The notes beneath the pieces were generated by a model that did not search any database, was not told where the DNA came from, and was given only the letters and a program-made list of their open reading frames with translations. The position numbers were made by a program, and so were the translations under genes. Positions 9,326-17,035 of a stretch of 64,000 nt of DNA are shown one piece after another (position 1 is the first letter of the stretch; every line of letters begins with the position of its first letter). Source of the stretch: Flavobacteriaceae bacterium (GTDB lineage: Bacteria > Bacteroidota > Bacteroidia > Flavobacteriales > Flavobacteriaceae); contig JAGQYS010000011.1 in assembly GCA_020435965.1 (NCBI GenBank), positions 12,322-76,321 on the forward strand. Direction: 5' to 3'.

Positions 9326-10554
9326 TAGCTTTTAAAAACACTATGTTGAAATACGTTTTAACCACTTTTTTTCTTTTTTTAATGATGTTTGGGAATTCCC
9401 AAAGTGCAAAACAATTAGAGCTTGAAAATAGACGTCAGGAATTATTGGGTGAAATAAAACAGTACGAATCTATGGTGTCTAAAGGAAGAAAAGATGAAAG
9501 ATCATTGCTCTCTATGCTTGAAGATTTAAACTATAAAGCTACAGTAAGACGCAATCTAATCTCTGTAACCAATCAGCAAGCCAATTTATTGACAAGGGAA
9601 ATAAACAATAATCAAAATACCATTTCAAAATTAAGAGACAGGTTAACGCTCTTAAAAGAAGAGTATGCAGCAATGATTGTGAAATCATATAAAAGCAAAT
9701 CCGAACAAAGCAAAGTGATGTTTTTATTGTCTTCAAGCAATTTTCAGCAAGCCTATAAACGTTTACAGTACATAAAGCAGTATGCTGACTATCAGAAAAA
9801 ACAAGGCGAGGAAATAAAAGTAAAAACACTTGAGTTACAAGCCCTGAACAAGAGCTTATTAAAGCAAAAACAAGATAAAGAAGCGCTTATTAAAGAAAAT
9901 AGAATAGCAAAGGAAAAGCTAGAACAAGAGCAAAAGCAGCAAGAAATTTTAATGGCTTCCATTAAAAAAGATCTTAATAAGTACACTTCACAAATACGAG
10001 TTAAGCAGCAAGAAATTGATAAGATTGACAAAGAGATTGAAAAGATTATTCGCGAGGCTATGGCTGCTTCAAACGTTAAAGCAGGAAAATCTAAAGAGTC
10101 GACCACATTTGCTTTAACACCAGAAGACAGAAAGCTAGCAGCTAGCTTTACAGCTAATAAAGGTAAGCTACCTTGGCCAGTTGAACACGGTTTGGTGAAA
10201 GTGCGTTATGGCATTCAAAAATCTCCAATAGACAATTCGGTTCCTATTAATAGTAATGGTGTTAGAATTGTAACCAATAAAGACGAAAAAGTACGTGCTG
10301 TGTTTGAAGGAACAGTGCATTCTATCATGATTCCTAAAAACGGAAATAATGTGATTTTAATTCAGCATGGAAATTACTTTACGGCGTATAAAAATCTATC
10401 CAAAATTTACGTGAAAAAAGGGGATAAAGTGACGACAAAGCAACAAATAGGCGAGGTTTTAACAGACAAAGCGTCCAATGAAACCATTCTTCAATTCGTT
10501 ATTTTTAAAGATGGGAAAACGCAAAATCCAGCCCATTGGATTAATAAAATGTGA
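9322..10554 (+). CDS. EnvC-like murein hydrolase activator (degenerate M23/LytM)
   Basis: The 410-residue protein has a signal peptide, a long coiled coil (about residues 28-260) and a C-terminal LytM/M23 domain (about 285-410). This is the layout of E. coli EnvC, which activates division amidases. The zinc ligands of active M23 enzymes are missing: the first HxxxD site reads NGVRIVTNKDEKV, and the final HxH strand reads ILQFVIF. It is therefore probably a non-catalytic activator. An ATG within the internal methionines at residue 8 is an alternative start; the earlier ATG overlaps the upstream stop as ATGA. Confidence 0.9.
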   Translation: MIAFKNTMLKYVLTTFFLFLMMFGNSQSAKQLELENRRQELLGEIKQYESMVSKGRKDERSLLSMLEDLNYKATVRRNLISVTNQQANLLTREINNNQNTISKLRDRLTLLKEEYAAMIVKSYKSKSEQSKVMFLLSSSNFQQAYKRLQYIKQYADYQKKQGEEIKVKTLELQALNKSLLKQKQDKEALIKENRIAKEKLEQEQKQQEILMASIKKDLNKYTSQIRVKQQEIDKIDKEIEKIIREAMAASNVKAGKSKESTTFALTPEDRKLAASFTANKGKLPWPVEHGLVKVRYGIQKSPIDNSVPINSNGVRIVTNKDEKVRAVFEGTVHSIMIPKNGNNVILIQHGNYFTAYKNLSKIYVKKGDKVTTKQQIGEVLTDKASNETILQFVIFKDGKTQNPAHWINKM

Positions 10555-10577
10555 TAAAGTTAATTCGATGCTCAATA

Positions 10578-10634
10578 TGTCACACTGAGCTTGTCATACT
10601 GAGCGCAGTCGAAGTACAGTCGAAGTGTGTTTCA
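10578..10634. repeat. Compound dispersed repeat (TGAGC...GTCGAAG)
   Basis: Between two convergent genes lie two abutting repeat cores: GTCACACTGAGCTTGTCA and then TACTGAGCGCAGTCGAAGT, followed by a partial ACAGTCGAAGTGTG. It appears to be a nested or doubled insertion of the same repeat family seen at 1171 and 3725. Confidence 0.65.
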
Positions 10635-10648
10635 GAATCTCATAAAAA

Positions 10649-11176
10649 TTAACTCATAAACAACGCCTTCAATTCTGTAGCATCATTTGGTTTCATTTTT
10701 CCAGCAAGAACTAGGCTTAATTGTTTACGACGTAATGCGCCATCAAAACGAAGTTTTTCTTCTTCAGTTTCAGGAACTATAGCAGGAATTTTCACAGGAC
10801 TTCCTGTTTCACTAACTGCAACAAAGGTATAAATTGCTTCATTGGCTTTGGTTTTTTCGCCAGATTCTCTATCGTCAATCCACACATCAATATAAACTTC
10901 CATCGAGGTTTTAAAAGCTCTGGACACTTTTGCTTCAACAGTTACAACACTTCCTAAAGGCACAGCTTTATTAAAGGCAACATGGTTTACAGAAGCCGTT
11001 ACAACAATACGTCTGGAGTGACGTCTTGCAGCAATACTCGCTGCACGATCCATTCTGGCAAGTAATTCGCCACCAAATAAATTGTTTAAGGGATTGGTTT
11101 CACTTGGCAATACCAAGTCTGTCATTGTGGTTTTAGAATCTTCAGGATGTTTGGTTTCCATTAAAAATGATTTCAT
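10649..11176 (-). CDS. Acyl-CoA thioesterase, hotdog fold
   Basis: The 175-residue protein resembles the YciA/BFIT acyl-CoA hydrolase group, which release free fatty acids from acyl-CoA. It carries the region NPLNNLFGGELLARMDRAASIAARRHSRR (hotdog helix with the catalytic Asp/Asn area) and VNHVAFNKAVPLGSVVTVEAKV. The start at 11176 is chosen for the ATG nearest the -7 element; an internal ATG at 11161 (METKHPED) is equally possible. A hairpin repeat overlaps the leader. It stands alone, convergent with the EnvC-like gene. Confidence 0.88.
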   Translation of the reverse strand: MKSFLMETKHPEDSKTTMTDLVLPSETNPLNNLFGGELLARMDRAASIAARRHSRRIVVTASVNHVAFNKAVPLGSVVTVEAKVSRAFKTSMEVYIDVWIDDRESGEKTKANEAIYTFVAVSETGSPVKIPAIVPETEEEKLRFDGALRRKQLSLVLAGKMKPNDATELKALFMS

Positions 11177-11180
11177 TTTT

Positions 11181-11200
11181 ATTTCCGTGAAAACGGAAAT
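11181..11200. repeat. Palindromic repeat ATTTCCGT-GAAA-ACGGAAAT
   Basis: A perfect 8-bp stem with a GAAA loop lies 4 nt upstream of the thioesterase start. A one-bulge relative overlaps the trpS start at 16934-16954. Either could form in the 5' leader and affect initiation. Confidence 0.6.
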
Positions 11201-11213
11201 CCTTATTAAAATG

Positions 11214-11221
11214 CAAAGGTA
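11214..11221 (-). promoter_or_regulatory. Putative -7 element for the thioesterase gene
   Basis: On the minus strand the sequence TACCTTTG fits the Bacteroidota -7 consensus TAnnTTTG, 38 nt upstream of the start codon. No good TTG at -33 was found, so this is only a half-match. Confidence 0.4.
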
Positions 11222-11251
11222 AGGTGCTTTTAAAAATTAGAGAAGTAAATA

Positions 11252-12229
11252 TTACTTTAGTTTTTGTACAAGCAACCAAGCATCGCGATTGTGATTTCTT
11301 CTTATGGAATATAACGCTTGTTGAGCTTCAGAACGAGTTTCATAACTGGAGTATACCACTTGATGTAAACCATATTTGTTAGCACCAATTTTACGAGCAT
11401 TGTAACCCAAATCTCTGAGCTCTTCTAATTTTTTATCACAATTTTCTTCAACTCTAAAAGCACCTGCAACCACATGAAAATTTCCACTTTGTTTGGTGAC
11501 ATTCAAAGTAATAGAAGGTAAAGGATTGTCAATAACAAAGGTTGCTTCTTGTATTTTAGAATCTATTTCTTTGTTGGCTTCTTCTTGAGCCATTTGGTTA
11601 TGCTGCTCTATTTGACCAACATAATATTTGGATGCTGCAAAACCACCAAGCGTTAAGGCAATTACCGCAACAGCAGCATATTTTAAATAAGGTCTTTTTG
11701 TTGCTGAGCTTGTCGAAGCTGTTGCTGAGCTTGTCGAAGCACGTTTTTCGGGTGTGATGGTTAATGGGACTGCTTCCTCTAAAGTCTCAACCTCTTCTTT
11801 ATAAACTTCGCGAGTTACCGAAGGTGACACAAATTGAGAAAGCCCAAAGGCTTCTGTTAAGTAATTTAAACTATGAGAAGGTTCAAAATTGATGTTACCT
11901 TCACTGTTAAGTGCAATCTCACCAATATTTTTTAATACAATCGTTTCACCTTGTGCTAAGTATGATTTTAATTCTCTTGTACGTTTATCAATTTTTTTAA
12001 CAGCAGATTCGTAAGGAATTTTCTCAACATCAGTCATATAATTTGCCAACAAACCATCGTTCTTTTTTAATTGCTCATTAAAAGACACTACTTTATTCGG
12101 TGGATAAAAAGTATTGGTTTCCTGGTCTATTTTTGCGGATACTGCTTGTGTTAAAAAAGCTCCAAAATCAGGAATAACAACACATTCGTATCTGTACAGT
12201 AAATCGCTTATGTAAGTTTCTAATTGCAT
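11252..12229 (-). CDS. HU-CCDC81 and SPOR domain membrane protein
   Basis: The 325-residue protein has two N-terminal HU-CCDC81-like domains (about residues 1-58 and 59-127; YECVVIPDFGAFL is typical), a linker, one membrane helix (about 183-201) and a C-terminal SPOR domain (about 250-325; FHVVAGAFRVEENCDKKL...). SPOR domains bind septal peptidoglycan stripped of stem peptides. HU-like domains are related to DNA-binding folds. The protein could bridge the cytoplasm and the division-site wall. The linker at about residues 163-177 contains a perfect 7-residue repeat ASTSSAT encoded by two dispersed DNA repeats. Confidence 0.88.
   Translation of the reverse strand: MQLETYISDLLYRYECVVIPDFGAFLTQAVSAKIDQETNTFYPPNKVVSFNEQLKKNDGLLANYMTDVEKIPYESAVKKIDKRTRELKSYLAQGETIVLKNIGEIALNSEGNINFEPSHSLNYLTEAFGLSQFVSPSVTREVYKEEVETLEEAVPLTITPEKRASTSSATASTSSATKRPYLKYAAVAVIALTLGGFAASKYYVGQIEQHNQMAQEEANKEIDSKIQEATFVIDNPLPSITLNVTKQSGNFHVVAGAFRVEENCDKKLEELRDLGYNARKIGANKYGLHQVVYSSYETRSEAQQALYSIRRNHNRDAWLLVQKLK
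11700..11741. repeat. Two in-frame copies of the TGAGCTTGTCGAAG repeat inside a CDS
   Basis: GTTGCTGAGCTTGTCGAAGC occurs twice in tandem (unit 21 nt; 11700-11720 and 11721-11741). The core is the same as the intergenic repeat at 1179. Because the unit is a multiple of three it adds ASTSSAT twice to the linker of the SPOR protein without breaking the frame. Confidence 0.8.
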
Positions 12230-12234
12230 TAAAA

Positions 12235-12242
12235 CAAAGTTA
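12235..12242 (-). promoter_or_regulatory. Putative -7 element for the HU/SPOR gene
   Basis: TAACTTTG on the minus strand fits TAnnTTTG and lies 6 nt before the ATG, so the transcript would be nearly leaderless or the true start lies further in. There is no convincing -33 element. Confidence 0.3.
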
Positions 12243-12332
12243 AAATTTTTTGAATGCTGAAAAAAAAATAGAACAACTATTTATTAACAGTGCAATTTTT
12301 AGTTTCTTGTATGTTGTAATTCAATGTACTAG

Positions 12333-13448
12333 ATGTCAGAAACTAATTTATTATTTGCTTTAGCCTTACAAAATGCACCCAATATTGGTGATATAACAGC
12401 CAAAAAACTGATTTCGCATTGTGGTTCACCTGAAGCTGTTTTAAACGAAAAGAAACATAATCTACTCAAGATTGATGGCATAGGCACCTATGCTACAAGT
12501 GATTTAAATAAAGAGGTGTTGTTAAAAAATGCAGAACAAGAACTCAAATTCATTAAGGAAAATAACATAGTTGTACATTACTTTATGGAAAGCAGTTATC
12601 CTGAACGCTTAAAACATTGTATCGATGGACCTATTTTATTGTTTCAACGCGGAAATATTACCATAAAAAACCAACCCATTATTAGTATTGTAGGAGCACG
12701 AAAAATCACCACACAAGGCATTGCAAATTGTGAGGCTATTGTAGAGCGTTTAGCTGCTTACAACCCAATTATTGTTTCTGGTTTTGCTTACGGAACAGAT
12801 ATTACAGCGCAAAAGGCTGCCATGAAAAACAACTTACAAACGATTGGTTGTTTGGCTCATGGTTTGAATCAGATGTATCCAAAAGTGCATCAAAAATATG
12901 TGGCTGATATTGAAAGCCATGGAGGCTTTTTCACTGATTTTTGGAGTACAGATGAATTTGATAGAAACAATTTTTTAAAGCGTAACCGAATTATCGCAGG
13001 ATTGAGTGAAGCTACCATTGTCATTGAATCTGCTGAAAAAGGAGGAAGCTTAGTCACTGCAGATATTGCCAATTCGTATAACAGAGAAGTCTTTGCAGTT
13101 CCTGGACGCATTACTGATACGCAAAGTGTTGGCTGTAACAATTTAATTAAGCTACAGCGAGCACATTTACTCTCCAAAGCTGAAGATGTGCCTTATATTC
13201 TGAATTGGAAGCTTGATGCTTCGACAGGCTCAGCAGATGAAAAACCAATACAAAAACAATTGTTTGTAGAGTTGGATGCTGATGAAAAAGTGGTTTACAA
13301 CTTTTTAAAAGACAATGGCAAAGAATTGCTTGACATGATTGCATTAAAATGTAATATGCCAACCTTTAGAGTAGCTTCTATTTTATTAAACATGGAACTT
13401 AAAGGCGTTATTAGACCTTTACCTGGAAAGCAATTTGAGGTTATATAA
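12333..13448 (+). CDS. dprA: DNA-processing protein DprA
   Basis: Binds incoming single-stranded DNA in natural transformation and loads RecA. The 371-residue protein has an N-terminal helix-hairpin-helix region, a Rossmann-like DprA domain (about residues 80-290) with GARKIT, SGFAYGTDITAQKAA and NRIIAGLS, and a C-terminal winged helix (about 310-371). Residues 296-301 (ASTGSA), in the linker between the last two domains, are encoded by a reverse-complement copy of the dispersed repeat. recA is 7 kb away. A competence role is inferred from the family. Confidence 0.95.
   Translation: MSETNLLFALALQNAPNIGDITAKKLISHCGSPEAVLNEKKHNLLKIDGIGTYATSDLNKEVLLKNAEQELKFIKENNIVVHYFMESSYPERLKHCIDGPILLFQRGNITIKNQPIISIVGARKITTQGIANCEAIVERLAAYNPIIVSGFAYGTDITAQKAAMKNNLQTIGCLAHGLNQMYPKVHQKYVADIESHGGFFTDFWSTDEFDRNNFLKRNRIIAGLSEATIVIESAEKGGSLVTADIANSYNREVFAVPGRITDTQSVGCNNLIKLQRAHLLSKAEDVPYILNWKLDASTGSADEKPIQKQLFVELDADEKVVYNFLKDNGKELLDMIALKCNMPTFRVASILLNMELKGVIRPLPGKQFEVI
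13218..13235. repeat. In-frame dispersed repeat inside dprA
   Basis: GCTTCGACAGGCTCAGCA is the reverse complement of TGAGCCTGTCGAAGC, a variant of the intergenic repeat core. It encodes ASTGSA in the flexible linker before the winged helix. Confidence 0.65.
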
Positions 13449-13542
13449 ATTCCTACCTTTCGGCTTTGCTTATGATAAACTTTGCAGTAATCTTATAATT
13501 TTTTAAAGAGCAAGATTTATTCTTATATCTATTTATTTAGTT

Positions 13543-14187
13543 TTAATTTAAAGGTGGTGGAGTATTAGAGATTTTAGTTAGAGTCATTTCTGTTGGAATA
13601 CTAAAACCTGTATAATCATTGGTGTCATTACAAGCAGGATTAATGGTTCTAATGGTATGAGCTATTGGCAATACCTTAAATATTGCCTGTAATGGGCTAC
13701 CACTACCTAAATTAATAATTTCCATTTGAGCTTCACCTCTTTTATACCTTAATTCACAATCAGAGTTTAAGTAAGGCTTACCAAAATCTGTTATAGTTGA
13801 TAAATGCGATTCTATAGAAACCCCATATCTAGTAAAACCTTGAAAAGGACTATATGTTTTATTGATTAAACTTGGCATAAATTGTGTTGTATTAATAATC
13901 TCTATACCATTTTCTTTATAGATATAATTGCCAATTATTTTATCTCTCCAATATTCTCCTTGATTCCACCAACTACCTTGAGAGACCATGTCTTTCTTGT
14001 AGATATGAATCGTGAATTCAGTTGTTCCACTAACATATTGCCATGTACCAACAAAATTAGCTCTTACGTTATTCAAATCTTTTTGATAGTGATTTCCTCC
14101 AAGCGGTCCATCTAAATTTACTATCGTTTGTGCTTTACAACTAAGAGTAAAGCAAATTGCAAATATTATAAGTATATAGTTTTTCAT
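13543..14187 (-). CDS. DUF6705 family lipoprotein
   Basis: The 214-residue protein has a lipoprotein signal with Cys17 (CFTLSCKAQ) and the body layout of DUF6705: NFVGTWQY...TEFTIHIYKK...IIGNYIY..NGIEI, then late strands ending PTEMTLTKI. The family is secreted, confined largely to flavobacteria, and of unknown function. It lies 12 nt downstream of the large lipoprotein gene, so the pair is probably one transcript. Convergent with dprA. The assignment is from pattern memory and should be treated as likely, not certain. Confidence 0.75.
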   Translation of the reverse strand: MKNYILIIFAICFTLSCKAQTIVNLDGPLGGNHYQKDLNNVRANFVGTWQYVSGTTEFTIHIYKKDMVSQGSWWNQGEYWRDKIIGNYIYKENGIEIINTTQFMPSLINKTYSPFQGFTRYGVSIESHLSTITDFGKPYLNSDCELRYKRGEAQMEIINLGSGSPLQAIFKVLPIAHTIRTINPACNDTNDYTGFSIPTEMTLTKISNTPPPLN

Positions 14188-14199
14188 TTTAGTGTTTTT

Positions 14200-15879
14200 T
14201 TAGTTACAAGGGTTATCATAAGCTATTTGACCATTATTAAGTTTTACTTTTTGCCAATTCTCAAAATTATTATCGGACTTATACAAATCTAAACCAACAT
14301 TTATTCCTGGGTAGCTTAATATTTTCATAAAACTTAATTCATTCTGTGCAACTGTGTTGCCATTTTTGATTCCATTCGGATATGTTTGAGTTATATTATT
14401 AATTCCTTCATACTCGTCAATCAAAATAGCGGTGTCGTTATTATCATCATTATCACCCCAGCCATTAAATACTAAATCACCAAAAGTAATAAAAGCTGTT
14501 GGGTCAGAAATATTTAGAGCATAATTTGTGCCATGATTGGTCACAACAAAAGAGAAAAACGTTGTGGTATATGAAATATGCCCAGCTTTTAGCCAAACAT
14601 ATAAGGCATATAAATCTTCAGGGCTATAAATGGACAGGTCTCTATTTTGGTCGTCTTTATTATGGTTATGTACAAACCCACCTATTTGTTCGTTATTATT
14701 TAAACTAACATTAACGCCTAAATTATTAACAGGGCCATCAATCGGGTCGGAGTAATCATAACCTAACCCTGCATCAGCATTATTTTTAAGGATATATGCA
14801 GTTTCATGATTATCCGTTGCTGCTTTGTTTTTTAAATCTTGTAATTTAGATTTAAAATCGTCATTATTTTCTAGTTTGTTTAATCTAGCGCATGGAGGCT
14901 TTTCAAAAACAACAGCCACCACATTATTCTCAATCTCCTCAAGCGGTTTACACTCACAATCTTGGTTAAATTGCAATGGAGCTTCACAGGTGCCAACATT
15001 TGTACAACTTGAGCCTCCACCAACAGATCCTCCACTACCACTACATGGATGTCTTAAAAATTCGTTCATGCTCTTGTCTCCAGTCTCCCCCGAGCAATTT
15101 ATAACAAAATAAACTTCTTGAACATTATCACCATCATCAGGATAATTATCCCAAGTATCACCATCTGGATCTTCCCAATAAAATTCGCAATCTCCTCCAA
15201 AACCTCCATCATTACCATCATCAGGATAATCATTTTGATCCTCATCTTCTGGGTCATCACATGGGTGTCTTTCAGAAGCAGTTGCGTTTCCATTTGACAT
15301 TGTTACCTTGGCTATATATATCCCTTCATCACTATAAAAATAGACCATTCCTGTATAATCACCTAAATCCTTTGTTAGAGAATGGGTACTTAACCAAAAC
15401 GTATCAGGCACATATTTTACAATGTAGAGGTAAAAGGTATCCATGTATTCTTTGACCACAAGGTTTAAAAAATACTTGCCATCCAAGCCACTTTGTTTAA
15501 TGAGCCTAAAAGTATAATTGGACTTTTGGTATGCATTGGTAACTTGTGTGATTTCGTCTGTAATGAGTTCTGTCATGACCAAATTATCCTCATGGCTTCT
15601 GTTCATGCCTTCTTCAGTGGTACTATCATCCAACAAAAACTTGTAATCTGAGCTTTTAGAGGCAATAAAGTTCATCACCTCAGGAATATCTCTAGCTGAT
15701 ACAGTTTTAACGATTGAGCTTTTATTTTCATTGTTTAGTTCTAAATCGTCGAGAGTTAGGTGTTCTTTTTGGCAAGTAAAAAAGGCACCTGTAATTACAA
15801 GAAAAAGTAAAAAGAAAAGACTTAGCTTAAGCTTTGCGTTTGGCGTTTGGCGTTTGGCGTTTGGCGTTTGATTTGTCAT
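14200..15879 (-). CDS. Large lipoprotein with Asp-rich linker and JAMM-like C-terminus
   Basis: No named family was recognised. The 559-residue protein begins with residues encoded by a 7-bp tandem repeat (NQTPNAKRQTPNAK), then a lipoprotein signal with Cys36. Next come a mixed domain to about residue 200, an acidic cysteine-bearing linker (about 205-310, rich in DDPEDED- and NYPDDG-like runs, with HPC and GGGSSC), and a C-terminal domain. That domain has H404-x-H406 followed by S419-x-x-D422, reminiscent of the JAMM/MPN metal site though with a longer spacing. Cotranscribed with the DUF6705 gene. The only ATG lies upstream of the repeat. Confidence 0.75.
   Translation of the reverse strand: MTNQTPNAKRQTPNAKLKLSLFFLLFLVITGAFFTCQKEHLTLDDLELNNENKSSIVKTVSARDIPEVMNFIASKSSDYKFLLDDSTTEEGMNRSHEDNLVMTELITDEITQVTNAYQKSNYTFRLIKQSGLDGKYFLNLVVKEYMDTFYLYIVKYVPDTFWLSTHSLTKDLGDYTGMVYFYSDEGIYIAKVTMSNGNATASERHPCDDPEDEDQNDYPDDGNDGGFGGDCEFYWEDPDGDTWDNYPDDGDNVQEVYFVINCSGETGDKSMNEFLRHPCSGSGGSVGGGSSCTNVGTCEAPLQFNQDCECKPLEEIENNVVAVVFEKPPCARLNKLENNDDFKSKLQDLKNKAATDNHETAYILKNNADAGLGYDYSDPIDGPVNNLGVNVSLNNNEQIGGFVHNHNKDDQNRDLSIYSPEDLYALYVWLKAGHISYTTTFFSFVVTNHGTNYALNISDPTAFITFGDLVFNGWGDNDDNNDTAILIDEYEGINNITQTYPNGIKNGNTVAQNELSFMKILSYPGINVGLDLYKSDNNFENWQKVKLNNGQIAYDNPCN
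15836..15870. repeat. Heptanucleotide tandem repeat, five copies
   Basis: Five perfect copies of GCGTTTG (coding-strand CAAACGC) lie between codons 3 and 16 of the lipoprotein gene. Seven is not a multiple of three, so gain or loss of a copy would shift the frame between the only start codon and the signal peptide. Confidence 0.9.
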
Positions 15880-15960
15880 TACGTTAAAGTTTCAAAACAA
15901 TAAGTTATTTCAAAATTAAGGTATAATTAAACACCAAACAATACGTAACTCTACGTATTT

Positions 15961-16935
15961 TTAATACCCAACCTTAGTTCTAACTCTTTTCAATACCTCA
16001 TCAGCAACTACTTTAGCCTTTTCAGCACCAACAGCCAATGCTTTATCAATCTCGTTAAGGTTGCTCATATAGTAATTGTAGCGTTCTCTTTCGGCTGAGA
16101 ATTTATCAACGAGCAATTCATATAAAGCTTGTTTAGCATGACCATAACCATAACCACCTTTTTCATAATTGGCTTTCATTTCTGATATTTGGTCCTCATT
16201 TGCAACCAAAGCATAAATAGCAAAACAATTACAAGTTGTCCAATCTTTAGGTTCTTCTAAAGGTGTACTATCTGTTGCAATACTCATAATTTGTTTGCGT
16301 AATTGCTTATCTGGCAAAAATAAGTTAATCGTATTGTTTCTGCTTTTACTCATTTTTTCGCCATCAATTCCTGGAACTAACTTGGTATTTTCCTGTGTTT
16401 TTGCTTTAGGCAAAACAAAAGCTTCTCCCATTTTGGCATGAAATCTCGAAGCCACGTCGCGAGTTATTTCTAAGTGTTGTAATTGGTCTTTCCCAACCGG
16501 AACTATATTTGCATCATAAAGCAATATATCTGCAGCCATAAGCATTGGGTAAGTAAATAAACCAGCGTTTACATCTTCCAACCTATCAGCTTTATCTTTA
16601 AAGCTATGTGCTAAAGTAAGTCGTTGGTAAGGAAAGAAACAACTTAAATACCAAGACAGTTCTGTGACTTGAGGCACATCGCTTTGACGATAAAAAACGG
16701 TTTTTTCAATATCTAAACCAAAAGCTAACCAAGTCGCTGCTGTAGAATACGTATTGTGCCTTAATGTTTCTGCATCTTTTATTTGAGTTAGCGTATGCAT
16801 GTTAGCAATAAACAAAAACGATTCGTTATTTGGATCGTTACTCATTTGTATTGCAGGTATAATTGCACCTAATAAGTTTCCTAAATGTGGAGTTCCTGTA
16901 CTTTGTACTCCAGTTAGTATTCTTGCCATATTCAT
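15961..16935 (-). CDS. trpS: Tryptophanyl-tRNA synthetase
   Basis: Charges tRNA-Trp. The 324-residue class I synthetase has the HIGH-type motif TPHLGNLLG near the N-terminus and KMSKS in DGEKMSKSRNN. The length is typical. Two in-frame starts exist, at 16935 (MNMARIL) and 16929 (MARIL); the second matches the usual start of the family. A hairpin repeat overlaps the first start, and a good promoter lies at 16988-17018. Divergent from plsC. Confidence 0.97.
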   Translation of the reverse strand: MNMARILTGVQSTGTPHLGNLLGAIIPAIQMSNDPNNESFLFIANMHTLTQIKDAETLRHNTYSTAATWLAFGLDIEKTVFYRQSDVPQVTELSWYLSCFFPYQRLTLAHSFKDKADRLEDVNAGLFTYPMLMAADILLYDANIVPVGKDQLQHLEITRDVASRFHAKMGEAFVLPKAKTQENTKLVPGIDGEKMSKSRNNTINLFLPDKQLRKQIMSIATDSTPLEEPKDWTTCNCFAIYALVANEDQISEMKANYEKGGYGYGHAKQALYELLVDKFSAERERYNYYMSNLNEIDKALAVGAEKAKVVADEVLKRVRTKVGY

Positions 16936-16954
16936 TTCCCACGAAAGTGGAAAT
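16934..16954. repeat. Hairpin repeat overlapping the trpS start
   Basis: ATTTCCCAC, a GAAA loop and GTGGAAAT form an 8-bp stem with one bulged base, covering the upstream ATG of trpS. It resembles the repeat at 11181-11200. Confidence 0.55.
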
Positions 16955-16987
16955 CTTTTAAATTAAACTTAAAAACTAATATTGAAG

Positions 16988-17018
16988 CAAAGGTAATTTT
17001 TTTGATACAATAGCTCAA
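16988..17018 (-). promoter_or_regulatory. Promoter of trpS
   Basis: On the minus strand TTG (17018-17016), a 20-nt spacer and TACCTTTG (16995-16988) match the Bacteroidota -33/-7 consensus. It lies about 50 nt upstream of the start codons. This is the best complete promoter match found in the window. Confidence 0.6.
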
Positions 17019-17035
17019 TTATTTTAGTAGTTTTG

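Noticed and set aside
14200-15879. Lipoprotein gene as a pseudogene because of its repetitive N-terminus
   Set aside because: The frame is open over 559 codons with an intact lipoprotein signal; only the repeat tract is unusual.
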